The notes under the pieces: generated by a model
Told to the model about the DNA's origin: nothing
The model's database searches: none
What the model saw: the letters and a program-made list of their open reading frames with translations, nothing else
In this document: piece by piece, positions 1-7,817 of the stretch
How positions within the stretch are numbered: position 1 is the first letter of the stretch
Layout of the letters: each line of letters starts with the position of its first letter
Made by a program: the position numbers and the translations under genes
NCBI GenBank assembly: GCA_035714625.1
Contig: DASTLT010000034.1
Span: 1 to 24,006, forward strand
Length of the DNA: 24,006 nt
Direction: 5' to 3'
Origin: GCA-003244245 sp035714625
Lineage (GTDB): Bacteria; Actinomycetota; Actinomycetes; Mycobacteriales; Pseudonocardiaceae

Positions 1-104
1 AGCCCCGCCTCCTCCCACGGTACCGCGTAACGCTGGCGGGTCTCCAGTCGCAGCGCACGGTGCATGATCCCCTGGTACAGGGCGATGACGTCGATGTCAC
101 TCAT
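1..104 (-). CDS. DUF6879-like protein, N-terminal fragment
   Basis: Only the first 34 codons are in the window; the gene continues off the left edge. It starts with ATG at 104, and that ATG overlaps the stop of the upstream small gene as ATGA, a sign of translational coupling. The visible peptide has the pattern RALRLETRQRYAVPWEEAG. This resembles the conserved N-terminus of the actinobacterial DUF6879 family (aromatic-Arg-Leu-Glu, then Tyr-x-Val-Pro-x-Glu). The family has no established biochemical role and often lies beside small regulatory or DUF397-type genes. The family call comes from recalled motif pattern only, and the fragment is too short to confirm it. Confidence 0.5.
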   Translation of the reverse strand, partial: MSDIDVIALYQGIMHRALRLETRQRYAVPWEEAG

Positions 105-313
105 GTCAGCCCAAGGTTGCGAGCCGCCTCGAGCAGCGCCACCTTGGACACCCGGCCGAGGATCTCCCCCTCCGGGACATAGTTCGGCAGGATCGCCCGG
201 TGGTCGGCGCCGCTGGCCGGGCGAAGCTGGACCATAACGTCCTCACCTTCGTCCCAGAGCCGGTCGCAACCATCAAGCCCCTCGGAACTGGTGTTCGGGT
301 TGAGCAAGCGCAT
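101..313 (-). CDS. small hypothetical protein coupled to DUF6879-like gene
   Basis: This is a 70-residue protein if ATG 313 (Met-Arg-Leu-Leu-Asn-Pro) is used, with a G-rich stretch a few bases upstream. A TTG at 340 would give 79 residues. The product is acidic in its first half (Asp-Glu-Gly-Glu-Asp) and ends in a predicted helix (VSKVALLEAARNLGLT). I recognise no family. It is judged real because its stop overlaps the next start as ATGA, its third codon positions are G/C-rich, and a plausible promoter lies just upstream. The pair is probably one two-gene transcript. No function is proposed. Confidence 0.55.
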   Translation of the reverse strand: MRLLNPNTSSEGLDGCDRLWDEGEDVMVQLRPASGADHRAILPNYVPEGEILGRVSKVALLEAARNLGLT

Positions 314-349
314 GAGACCCCTATTTCCCACGATGGACAATCTACCCCC

Positions 350-379
350 ATGTTAGCATTCAACCCGGGTAAGGAGCAA
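350..379 (-). promoter_or_regulatory. candidate promoter for the two-gene DUF6879-like unit
   Basis: On the minus strand TTGCTC (374-379) is separated by 18 bp from TAACAT (350-355), which fits TAnnnT. A start site about 7 bases downstream would leave a leader of roughly 30 bases before ATG 313. This is a motif match only. Confidence 0.35.
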
Positions 380-421
380 TGCTTTGGGTTGCGGCCCCGC
401 CCATGGGACTCGGGGGGCGGT

Positions 422-2014
422 TCAGGAGGGCGCGTTGATGTGCTCGCGGAGCAGGCGGCGGGCGAGCTTGCCGGTGGGCAGGTGCGGCAACGCGTCCACC
501 AGCGCCACCTCCACCGGCACCTTGAACCGGGCCAGCCGCACCGCGCAGTGCTCGATGAGGCCCGCAGCGCTGGGCTGTGCCCCCTCGACGGGCACCACCA
601 CGGCGCGCACCGCCTCCCCGGTGCGGGGGTGCGGCATCCCGATGGCGGCCGCCTCGCGCACCTCGGGATGCTCGCACAGCACGTCCTCCACCTCGCGGGG
701 GTAGACGTTGAAGCCGTTGACGATGATGAGGTCGTCCGCCCGGTCCACCAGGTACAGATCGCCGTCGGCATCCAGGTAGCCGACGTCGCCGGTGCGGAAC
801 CAGCCCGGGCCGAGCCCGGGCAGCTCAGCCGGGCCGGACGCGCCGTCCGGCCAGTAACCGGAGAACAGGTTGGGGCCCCGGACGGCCACCCTGCCGGTGC
901 CACCCGCGTCCTCGTCGTCGCCTTCGGTGGGCAGCGGCCGGCCCCCGGCGTCCACCAGCCGCAGCTCCACCGGGTCCACCCCGCAGGAGGGCGCCCCGGG
1001 CAGTGGCCGGCCCACCGATCCCGGCTTCACCACTCCGGTGACCAGCGTCGAGGTCAGCACCGGGCCGGTCTCGGTGAGGCCGTAGCCCTCGAACACCTCC
1101 AGCCCGGTCACCTCGCGGATCCCGGCGAGCACCGCAGGCTGCAGCGGCGCGGCACCGGAGCTGAACAAGCGCACCGTGCGCATCCCGGCCGCCAACCGCT
1201 CCGGCGGCAGCCGCAGCCACGCCCGGTACATCTGCGGCACCCCCACCACCACGGTCACCCGATACTGGTGCACCGCTGCCAGTGCCTCTTCGGCGTCGAA
1301 GCGCTGCGCCAGCACCGCGGTGGCGGCGGAGTTGGCGACCTGGAGCAGGCCCGGTCCCAGGCCGTAGGAGTGGAACAGCGGCAGTGCCAGCAGCACCCGG
1401 TCCGCGGCGGTCACCGGGGCGGGCCGCAGCGCCGCGCACTGCTCCAGGTTGGCCAGCAGCGCCCGGTGGGACAGCATCACCCCGCGGGGCTGCCCGGAGG
1501 TGCCGGAGGTGAACGCCAGCACCGCCAGATCCTCGCCACCGGCGGCGGGCCCGGGCACTGGACCGGCGGCGGTGGCGTCAAGCGCGGGCGGGTCGAGCCG
1601 GGCGACGCCGATCCGGCCTGCCGACTGCTGGGCGGTCAGGTCGTGCGGCGCGGCCACCAGCAGGGTCGCCCCGCTGCTTTCCAGCACCCGGTCCAGCTCG
1701 CGGCCGGTGCCCCCCGGCCCGGTGGGCACCACCACGGCACCCGCGCGCAGCACACCGAACAGCGACACGCAGAACGCCGCAGAGGTCGGTAGCCGCACCA
1801 CGACCCGCTGTCCGGGGCGCAGCCCACCCCCAACCAGACGTGCCGCCTCGGCGTCCACCGCGGCATCCAACTGCCCCCAGCTCAGCTCCCGGCCGTCGGC
1901 CAGCTCGATCAGCCCCAGGTGTGACGAGTCCCGCCGGGCCGTCTCCGATACCAGGTCAGCGAGGTTGCGGCCGGCGCAGGCAGGCACTGTGGGCAGGGCA
2001 GGAGATGGGGACAC
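422..2014 (-). CDS. AMP-binding long-chain fatty acid--CoA ligase
   Basis: A 530-residue member of the adenylate-forming (ANL) superfamily, expected to activate a carboxylic acid with ATP to an acyl-adenylate and pass it to CoA in the cytosol. All core motifs are present: the P-loop-like A3 motif FTSGTSGQPRG (about 169-178), A5 YGLTETGPV (about 311-319), the WFRTGD motif (about 405-410), the hinge region after VDRADDLIIVNGFNVYP, and the C-terminal catalytic Lys in LPTGKLARR (about 515). The length is normal for the family. GTG 2014 is chosen because GGAGG lies 4 bases upstream; GTG 2041 would add nine residues without a good ribosome site. It diverges from the sigma factor gene. Long-chain fatty acid specificity is inferred; a medium-chain or other acid is equally possible. 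Confidence 0.9.
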   Translation of the reverse strand: MSPSPALPTVPACAGRNLADLVSETARRDSSHLGLIELADGRELSWGQLDAAVDAEAARLVGGGLRPGQRVVVRLPTSAAFCVSLFGVLRAGAVVVPTGPGGTGRELDRVLESSGATLLVAAPHDLTAQQSAGRIGVARLDPPALDATAAGPVPGPAAGGEDLAVLAFTSGTSGQPRGVMLSHRALLANLEQCAALRPAPVTAADRVLLALPLFHSYGLGPGLLQVANSAATAVLAQRFDAEEALAAVHQYRVTVVVGVPQMYRAWLRLPPERLAAGMRTVRLFSSGAAPLQPAVLAGIREVTGLEVFEGYGLTETGPVLTSTLVTGVVKPGSVGRPLPGAPSCGVDPVELRLVDAGGRPLPTEGDDEDAGGTGRVAVRGPNLFSGYWPDGASGPAELPGLGPGWFRTGDVGYLDADGDLYLVDRADDLIIVNGFNVYPREVEDVLCEHPEVREAAAIGMPHPRTGEAVRAVVVPVEGAQPSAAGLIEHCAVRLARFKVPVEVALVDALPHLPTGKLARRLLREHINAPS

Positions 2015-2151
2015 CGAGCCTCCAGACGGACGAGGGCACACGATTCAGGCCGTCGGGCCAATCCTCTCGCGGACAGCGGGCTTTTTGGCGCAGTTTGACA
2101 TGCGGGGGGTGAGGTCTTGCCCGGCCGTACGGACTGTCCGGAGCCTAGGAG

Positions 2152-3078
2152 GTGCACCGCGTAGCGTCCGCCTCGTATGCTGCCCCACGCGCTGGGCCCG
2201 GCCGTGGGCGCGAACGGTCGGCACGATGCGAACGAGGGAGTGGCGGATGCCGCAACCGAGATGGGCACCCGGACCCGGGGGACGATCTGCGACGGCGGGC
2301 TGCCGTGCGGAGGGTCCTCCCGCAGGCCTGCGCCTGCCCGGTCCCGACAGCCACCACCGGCACCGCGACCAGAGACCCGGAGACCGTGCCGACCGGGGCG
2401 CATGATCGCGTGGGGGCCACGGCGCACCCCCACGTCCACCCGATCCCTGATCCGCGCGCCACGGATCCGGCCGCGCCGGTCGCCACCAGCGACGCCACCC
2501 CAGGACCCGACACCGGCGCGGATCCAGAGATCGACACCGCCGCATGGGAGCTGGTCGCCGCTGCCCAGCAGGGTGACCAGGCAGCCTTCGGCCAGCTCTA
2601 CGACCGCTACGTCGACGTGGTCTTCCGTTTCGTCTTGTTCCGGGTGGGTGATCGGCCGCTGGCCGAGGACATCACCAGCGAGACGTTCCTGCGCGCGCTG
2701 CGCCGGATCTCCTCGGTGAGCTACCAGGGCCGCGACCTTGGCGCCTGGTTCGTCACGATCGCGCGTAACCTGGTCCTGGACCACGTCAAGTCCAGCCGCT
2801 ACCGGCTGGAGATGACCACCGCCGATATTCTCGACTCCAGTGCAGACGATCGGGGCCCCGAGCACGAGGTGGTCCAGGAGGCCACCACCGCAGAGCTCAT
2901 GCGTTGTGTGGCGCAGTTGGGTCGGGATCAGCAGGAGTGCATCGTGCTGCGGTTCATGCAGGGCCTGTCGGTCTCGGAGACCGCGGCGGTGATGGGGCGC
3001 AACGAGGGTGCGGTCAAGGCACTTCAGCACCGCGCGGTGCGCCGGTTGGCCCAACTGCTCCCCGAGGGACTGCGATGA
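2152..3078 (+). CDS. bldN: BldN-type ECF RNA polymerase sigma factor
   Basis: The C-terminal 170 residues are a full ECF sigma factor: region 2 (about 140-212, including AFGQLYDRY, SETFLRALRRI and GAWFVTIARNL) and region 4 (about 250-303, including QECIVLRFMQGLSVSETAAVMG and GAVKALQHRAVRRL). The wording is very close to Streptomyces BldN as I remember it, including the long disordered N-terminal extension that is a propeptide in Streptomyces. The following gene is an RsbN-like membrane protein, as in the bldN-rsbN pair, which controls aerial development there. The N-terminus is uncertain. GTG 2152 touches AGGAG with no spacing, GTG 2305 is a shorter option, and the best-spaced ribosome site (GAGGGAG, ATG 2247) is in another frame. 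The 2152-2280 stretch has weak codon bias, so the start should be treated as unresolved. Confidence 0.85.
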   Translation: MHRVASASYAAPRAGPGRGRERSARCERGSGGCRNRDGHPDPGDDLRRRAAVRRVLPQACACPVPTATTGTATRDPETVPTGAHDRVGATAHPHVHPIPDPRATDPAAPVATSDATPGPDTGADPEIDTAAWELVAAAQQGDQAAFGQLYDRYVDVVFRFVLFRVGDRPLAEDITSETFLRALRRISSVSYQGRDLGAWFVTIARNLVLDHVKSSRYRLEMTTADILDSSADDRGPEHEVVQEATTAELMRCVAQLGRDQQECIVLRFMQGLSVSETAAVMGRNEGAVKALQHRAVRRLAQLLPEGLR

Positions 3079-3162
3079 GGATCACGCTGGGATGAGGATC
3101 ACGGTCGTACGTGGCGTAACCACCGCTGGCACTGCTCGTTGCTCCGAACGAGATATCCGAAG

Positions 3163-4458
3163 GTGGTGAGGACGACGCGCGCATCCGGGGGTCCGGGGCC
3201 CGAGCGGCCAGATTACGGGCATGACAGCTTCGTCCAAGCCGACCATTTCGCTCGGGCTGTAGACCGTGGCCTGCGGAAAACGTCCGATCCCGCACTGAAC
3301 CGGGAGCTGGCCCTGGTCACGGCGCTGCGCCAGGTCGGCGCGGCAAGCGGGCCGGATGCGTCGGAACGGGACCGGATGCGCCAGCGCATCATGGCGGAGT
3401 TCCCCGCCGTCGTGCACCACGGCAGCAGTCCCATCCTGCCGCTGCGGCCATCCTCGGTGCGCCCCTCCTCAGTGCGGCCATCCTCAGTGCGCCCATCCTC
3501 GGCGCGGCCTGCCCGGCGACACCGCCACGCACTACCCGACCAGACCCGCAGCCGCCTGGTCGTCGCCGCGGCCGCAGCGCTGTGCCTGCTGATGTCCCTG
3601 TCCGGAATGAGCCTGTTGCTGTCGCATGACGCGCTGCCCGGCGACCCCCTCTACACCGTCAAGCGCAGCGCGGAGTCCGCCGAGTTGGGGCTGACGTTCG
3701 GCGACGAGCGCAAGGCACTCAAGCATCTGGAGTTCGCCGGCGCGCGGGTCAGTGAGCTCGAGATGCTCGCGGACCAGGCCGATGCGGCCGGCACCTGGTC
3801 GACCGAGCAGGGCAGGTTCCTCCGTTCCCTCCAGGACTTCGAGCTGGACACCACCGCGGCGACGCGCCTGCTCACCACCACCGTCGCCGCCGGTGATGGG
3901 CAGACCGGCGCGCTGGCCGCCCTGAGCGAGTGGGCCCAGCAACAGGAAACCCGGCTCCGGGTGGTGCGTGCCGCCCTCCCGCTGGCTGCCAGCACCCGGG
4001 TGGACAGCACCCTCGAGCTGCTGGACCGAGTGACCGCGCGGGCCGCGTCCCTGGACCGGCGGTCGGGTTGCCGGTCGATCAGCTCCGGCGCCCATGATGA
4101 TCTGGGCGTGGTGCCGGCCACGGGGGCCTGCGAGTCGACTGCACCGAACGACACCTCCTCCGCGGCGCCGCTGCCGCAGCGCACAGGACCTCCGGCAGTG
4201 GGCCCGGTCGGCAGCCTGATCCCACCCGGGCTGCTCGCCCCGCCGTTGGATGCCCCAGCTCCGGGTGCCGGCGAGCCAGCGGAACTCGGGTTGCCGTCGA
4301 CTCCCGCTGACGTACTGCCTGCCCCTGACCAGCCGCCCGGCAAGGACCCTGCCCAGCCTGCACCTGGAGGCGGATCAGCACCCGTTCTCCCTGTCCCGCA
4401 GCCGGGTGGAATCCCTCTGTTGCCGTTGCTCCCCCTGGAGAATCCCCACGTGGAGTGA
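3163..4458 (+). CDS. DUF5667 single-pass membrane protein, candidate anti-sigma factor (RsbN-like)
   Basis: A protein of about 431 residues starting at one of the tandem GTGs at 3163/3166 (weak GAAGG just upstream; TTG 3139 is less likely). Order: a cytosolic N-terminal part with a helix resembling the sigma-binding segment of such proteins (DHFARAVDR, then ELALVTALRQVG); a basic Ser/Pro/Arg repeat; one transmembrane helix (about 131-157); the DUF5667 domain directly outside the membrane (ALPGDPLYTVKRSAE through the following helices); and a long Pro/Ala/Gly-rich tail of about 110 residues. It lies 84 bases after the sigma factor gene and is probably co-transcribed. In Streptomyces the equivalent gene encodes the anti-sigma factor of BldN. 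That role is inferred here from position and topology, not from a recognisable zinc-binding anti-sigma motif, and none is visible. Confidence 0.75.
   Translation: MVRTTRASGGPGPERPDYGHDSFVQADHFARAVDRGLRKTSDPALNRELALVTALRQVGAASGPDASERDRMRQRIMAEFPAVVHHGSSPILPLRPSSVRPSSVRPSSVRPSSARPARRHRHALPDQTRSRLVVAAAAALCLLMSLSGMSLLLSHDALPGDPLYTVKRSAESAELGLTFGDERKALKHLEFAGARVSELEMLADQADAAGTWSTEQGRFLRSLQDFELDTTAATRLLTTTVAAGDGQTGALAALSEWAQQQETRLRVVRAALPLAASTRVDSTLELLDRVTARAASLDRRSGCRSISSGAHDDLGVVPATGACESTAPNDTSSAAPLPQRTGPPAVGPVGSLIPPGLLAPPLDAPAPGAGEPAELGLPSTPADVLPAPDQPPGKDPAQPAPGGGSAPVLPVPQPGGIPLLPLLPLENPHVE
3448..3507 (+). repeat. four 15-bp in-frame tandem repeats (PSSVR)
   Basis: Four consecutive 15-bp units (3448, 3463, 3478, 3493) encode Pro-Ser-Ser-Val-Arg three times and Pro-Ser-Ser-Ala-Arg once, in the cytosolic juxtamembrane part of the DUF5667 protein. 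Units differ at one to three bases, so the copy number could vary between strains without breaking the frame. Confidence 0.9.
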
Positions 4459-4601
4459 GCCCGGCCACGGCCCGGGTGAATGGCGCTAGCGGAGAGTCGT
4501 TTCGCCGCGTCACGGATCGCTAGGCTGGATCTCGGGCCTCCGCCGGGAGCGGGGGTCGGCAGATCGACCACCAGCGATCCGGGGATCGAGGCAGGATCGA
4601 A

Positions 4602-5549
4602 GTGGCACTACGGCGCCAGCACGTCAGGGATGAGCAGGTGGACCGGGCCGCGCTCGCGGGGGAGGCCTCGGCCGAGGCTGCCCTCGCCGGTGCCGCGGTC
4701 GCGGAGGTGGAGGCTACCCTCGCCGTCCCACCGGATCTGACCGCAGCCGCCTTCTTCGATGTCGACAACACCATGATGCGCGGGGCGTCGATCTTGCACT
4801 TCGCCCGTGGCCTGGCCGCCAGGAAGTTCTTCACCACCGGGGACCTCGCATCCTTCGCCTGGCAGCAACTGAAGTTCCGGGTGGGCGGCAAGGAACTCAG
4901 TCCCGAGGAGCTGCACTCCAGCCGCGAGCAGGCGCTGGCGTTCGTGGCCGGCCGGCCCACCGCCGAGCTCGTCGAACTCGGCGAGGAGATCTACGACGAG
5001 CTGATGGCGGACCGGATCTGGTCGGGCACCCGGGCGCTGGCGCAGATGCACATCGACGCCGGTCAGCGGGTGTGGCTGGTCACCGCCACACCCGTCGAAC
5101 TGGCCACGATCATTGCCCGCCGGCTGGGCCTGACCGGTGCGCTGGGCACGGTGGCGGAGATCGTTGACGGGGTGTATACCGGGCGCCTGATCGGCGAGCC
5201 CCTGCACGGGCGGGCGAAAGCGCACGCGGTGCGCGCGCTGGCCGTCCGGGAAGGCCTCGACCTGCGACGCTGTACCGCGTACTCCGACTCGGCCAACGAC
5301 GTCCCGATGCTCTCCGTGGTGGGCACCGCGGTGGCGGTGAACCCCGACCCCGACCTGCGGGAGACCGCTCGGGCCCGGGGCTGGCAGATCCGGGACTTCC
5401 GCACTGGCCGCAAGGCCGCCCGGATCGGTGTGCCCTCGGCGCTGGGCGCCGGAGCCGTGGCAGGCGCGGTCGCCGCCGGCCTGGCCTACCGCCGCCGCTC
5501 GAGGTCTGATGACGGGGCTAGCCCAAGAACACGTTGCGGCGCTGGGTGA
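4602..5549 (+). CDS. HAD-IB family hydrolase (SerB1-like phosphatase)
   Basis: A 315-residue HAD phosphatase of the SerB/HAD-IB type. Motif I is FDVDNT with nucleophile Asp53 and acid/base Asp55. Motif II is Thr161 in LVTATP, motif III is Lys206 in GRAKAHAV, and motif IV is YSDSANDVPML with Asp229 and Asp233. A helical cap lies between motifs I and II. A Gly/Ala helix at 276-295 followed by basic residues may anchor the C-terminus in the membrane. The start is GTG 4602 with AGGA 5 bases upstream. The first 45 residues are Ala/Glu-rich and not conserved in type. The family includes phosphoserine phosphatases and lysophospholipid-type phosphatases, so the substrate is unknown. Its 3' end overlaps the convergent acyltransferase gene by 32 bp. 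Confidence 0.88.
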   Translation: MALRRQHVRDEQVDRAALAGEASAEAALAGAAVAEVEATLAVPPDLTAAAFFDVDNTMMRGASILHFARGLAARKFFTTGDLASFAWQQLKFRVGGKELSPEELHSSREQALAFVAGRPTAELVELGEEIYDELMADRIWSGTRALAQMHIDAGQRVWLVTATPVELATIIARRLGLTGALGTVAEIVDGVYTGRLIGEPLHGRAKAHAVRALAVREGLDLRRCTAYSDSANDVPMLSVVGTAVAVNPDPDLRETARARGWQIRDFRTGRKAARIGVPSALGAGAVAGAVAAGLAYRRRSRSDDGASPRTRCGAG

Positions 5550-6498
5550 GCAGGCGGTACAGGGTCTGCTGGATGGTCTCGCGCACCTGGTCGGTGAGGT
5601 TGAAGACCAGCATCGGGTCCTCGGCGGCGGCTGGCTCGTAGCCGTCGGTGTGGATCGGCTCGCCGAACTCGATGTACCACTTCGTCGGCAGCGGGACCGC
5701 ACCGAGCAGGCCCAGGAGCGGGAAAAAGGGCGTCACCGGGAAATAAGGTGCGCCGAGGAGCCGGGCCAGCGGCTTGATGTCGCCGATCATCGGGTAGATC
5801 TCCTCCGCCCCCACGATCGAGCACGGGATGATCGCCGCCTTGGTGCGCAACGCCGCGGCGACGAACCCACCCCGACCGAAACGCTGCAGCTTGTAGCGGT
5901 CCCGGAAATGCTTGCCGATCCCCTTGAAACCCTCCGGCCACACCCCGACCAACTCACCGGAGTTCAGCAGGCGCTCGGCGTCGGAGTTACAGGCCAGGGT
6001 CTGCCCCGACTTGCGGGCGATCGAGCCCAGCAGCGGGGTGCGGAACAGCAGGTCAGCGCCGAGCATCCGGAGGTGGCGGCGGGCCGGATGCTGGTCGTGC
6101 AGCGCCACCGCGGTCATCAACGCGTCCAGCGGCAGCGTCCCGGAGTGGTTCGCCACCACCAGGGCACCGCCCTCGGCAGGCACGTGGTGCATGCCGATCG
6201 TCTCGACCCGGAACCACTTGTGGTACAGCGGTCGCAGCAGCGGCAGCAGCAGGTTGTCGGTGAGATCGGGGTCGAAGCCGAACTCGTCGACGTCGTAATC
6301 GCCGCAGATCCGCCTGCGCAGGAAGGCGAGCAGGTCGGCGAGATCCTCGTACCGCCGGGATACCCCCGGTTGGGGCACCCCGGCTGCCCTGGCCTGCTCA
6401 GCCGGCACTGCTTCCGGAGCCGTGCTCAGCTCACCGGCCGGCATCCCGTCCTCGGGGCGATGCAACTGAATCACACGCGCTTCCGCCATCTGGGTCAC
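5518..6498 (-). CDS. lysophospholipid acyltransferase family protein (PlsC-like)
   Basis: A 326-residue membrane-associated acyltransferase. The catalytic motif is NHSGTLPLD (Asn117-His118 to Asp125), with six residues between His and Asp where the textbook NHX4D motif has four. Such spacing occurs in the MGAT-like branch of the family. The third block is VWPEGFKG (about 187-193), equivalent to the FPEG phosphate-binding block. About 60 Gln/Pro/Glu-rich residues precede the domain. The likely reaction is acyl transfer from acyl-CoA or acyl-ACP to a glycerolipid or lysolipid. The start is GTG 6498 behind AGAGAC; ATG 6489 has no ribosome site. It follows the SDR gene by 8 bases and is clearly in the same operon. 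Confidence 0.85.
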   Translation of the reverse strand: MTQMAEARVIQLHRPEDGMPAGELSTAPEAVPAEQARAAGVPQPGVSRRYEDLADLLAFLRRRICGDYDVDEFGFDPDLTDNLLLPLLRPLYHKWFRVETIGMHHVPAEGGALVVANHSGTLPLDALMTAVALHDQHPARRHLRMLGADLLFRTPLLGSIARKSGQTLACNSDAERLLNSGELVGVWPEGFKGIGKHFRDRYKLQRFGRGGFVAAALRTKAAIIPCSIVGAEEIYPMIGDIKPLARLLGAPYFPVTPFFPLLGLLGAVPLPTKWYIEFGEPIHTDGYEPAAAEDPMLVFNLTDQVRETIQQTLYRLLTQRRNVFLG

Positions 6499-6506
6499 CG
6501 TCTCTT

Positions 6507-7544
6507 CTACCCCAGCCGGGCCGCCAGTGCGAGCAAGCCTCGTTCGGCAGCGGCCACCCGGGCTGGATCGATCGTGGGCCGCAACTGGCGCCCGCGGACA
6601 AAGTCGTCAAACGCCTGCGCGGTGGTCCACCTGGGCGTGAAGCCGAAGTCGGTGCGCAGCCGGGTGGTGTCCAGCACCCGCCCGAAGTTGAGGAACTTGG
6701 TCTGCTCCGGGGAGAAGTCGACCAACCTGCCATTGCGCAACAGCCGTCCCACCGTGGAGACCGCCGGCTCGGGGATGGGAGCCGGGATCCGGCCGGCCCG
6801 GCGGATCGCCTGGGACAGCAGCAACACCCCGGCACCGGCGACGTTGAAAACGCCGGGCAGCCGTTCCCGGGCAGCCCGCTCCAGCACCGCCAGCGCATCC
6901 TCCTCGTGCAGCAACTGCACCCGCGCGTCGTAACCCAGCACCGTCGGCACGATCGGCAGCGAGAAATACCTGGTCAGGACGGTGTTGATGCGCGGGCCGA
7001 TGAAGTTGGCGAAGCGCAGCACGGTGACGTCCACATCGTTGCGGCGCCGGGCGAACCCCCGGATGTAACCCTCGATCTCCACCGCATCCTTGGCGTAGCC
7101 GGAGGATGGCAGGCCCCTGGGCTCATCCTGCTCGGTGAACATCGCCGGGTCCCGGGCGCTCGCACCGTACACGGCACTGGTGGACTTGACCACCAGCCGG
7201 GTCAGCGTCGACGACTTCTGGCACGCCGCCAGCAACTGCATCGTGCCGATGACGTTCATCTCTTTCATCGTGCTGCGCCCACCCGAACCGCGCGGATTCG
7301 CGCTCATCGCGGCGTGCACCACTGTGTCGACCTTGGCCGTGGAGATCACCTTGGCGATCAGCGGGTTACGGATGTCGGCCCGGACGAACTCGGCCCGACC
7401 CATCCGGCGCAGCAGGTCGCGCCGGGGCGGCACGGTGTCTACCCCGAGCACCCGGTCGATACTCGGATCGGTCGCGAGCCGGGCCGCCAGGTGCCCGCCG
7501 ATGAAGCGGCTGACTCCGGTGATGAGGACGGTGGATGGCGACAT
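6507..7544 (-). CDS. NAD-dependent epimerase/dehydratase, extended SDR
   Basis: A 345-residue extended-SDR protein with an N-terminal Rossmann fold: VLITGVSRFIGG at 6-17, then Asp36 at the end of beta-2 (LGVD), which favours NAD over NADP. The middle Gly of the usual TGxxGxxG is Arg13 here. The catalytic region reads STSAVYG (121-127) and SSGYAKD, where Tyr150 is followed by Lys152, not by Lys at +4. These departures suggest a divergent family whose substrate, if any, is unclear. It corresponds by position to the mycobacterial gene named galE2 (Rv0501), but UDP-galactose epimerase activity should not be assumed. The start is ATG 7544 with GGGAG upstream. bS22 lies upstream and the acyltransferase follows at 8 bases. 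Confidence 0.85.
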   Translation of the reverse strand: MSPSTVLITGVSRFIGGHLAARLATDPSIDRVLGVDTVPPRRDLLRRMGRAEFVRADIRNPLIAKVISTAKVDTVVHAAMSANPRGSGGRSTMKEMNVIGTMQLLAACQKSSTLTRLVVKSTSAVYGASARDPAMFTEQDEPRGLPSSGYAKDAVEIEGYIRGFARRRNDVDVTVLRFANFIGPRINTVLTRYFSLPIVPTVLGYDARVQLLHEEDALAVLERAARERLPGVFNVAGAGVLLLSQAIRRAGRIPAPIPEPAVSTVGRLLRNGRLVDFSPEQTKFLNFGRVLDTTRLRTDFGFTPRWTTAQAFDDFVRGRQLRPTIDPARVAAAERGLLALAARLG

Positions 7545-7598
7545 GCTGCTCCCTGAGGCGAGGGACCCGAAAGGGCAGCGGGGGTGAACCCAGCCGGA

Positions 7599-7700
7599 TC
7601 ACTTCTTCAGCTTGCGGCGCTGCACCCGTGTCTTGCGCAACAGCTTACGGTGCTTCTTCTTGGACATCCGCTTGCGGCGCTTTTTGATTACCGAGCCCAT
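7599..7700 (-). CDS. small ribosomal subunit protein bS22 (AURKAIP1/COX24 domain)
   Basis: A 33-residue, extremely basic protein (19 Lys/Arg) starting MGSVIKKRRKRMSKKKHRK and ending RRKLKK. It matches the tiny actinobacterial AURKAIP1/COX24 protein, which is described as bS22 in mycobacterial ribosome structures, where it binds 16S rRNA in the small subunit. ATG 7700 has an excellent ribosome site, GAGGAGG (7707-7713). The upstream 117-bp gap on the minus strand holds TAGCCT (7776-7781), a good actinobacterial -10 match with no clear -35, so the gene may have its own promoter. It lies between the HTH gene and the SDR gene, as in mycobacteria. Confidence 0.93.
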   Translation of the reverse strand: MGSVIKKRRKRMSKKKHRKLLRKTRVQRRKLKK

Positions 7701-7817
7701 GCTCGGCCTCCTCGCTGTCGTGGGATGGGCGTACCAGCCCCGGCAGCGAGCGCTGGGGGGCGCGAACAACCACCTAGGCTACCGGTGGCCGGATCGGCGC
7801 CGGCAGCCGGTGAGACT

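Noticed and set aside
200..1792. A 530-codon plus-strand open frame.
   Set aside because: It is antisense to the acyl-CoA ligase, rich in His/Gln/Gly/Arg as expected of a shadow frame, and has no motif.
1909..3054. A 381-codon minus-strand open frame across the bldN region.
   Set aside because: It is antisense to the sigma factor domain, which matches BldN closely, and overlaps the ligase N-terminus.
5428..6933. A 501-codon plus-strand open frame.
   Set aside because: It is antisense to the acyltransferase and SDR genes, and its composition is that of a shadow frame.
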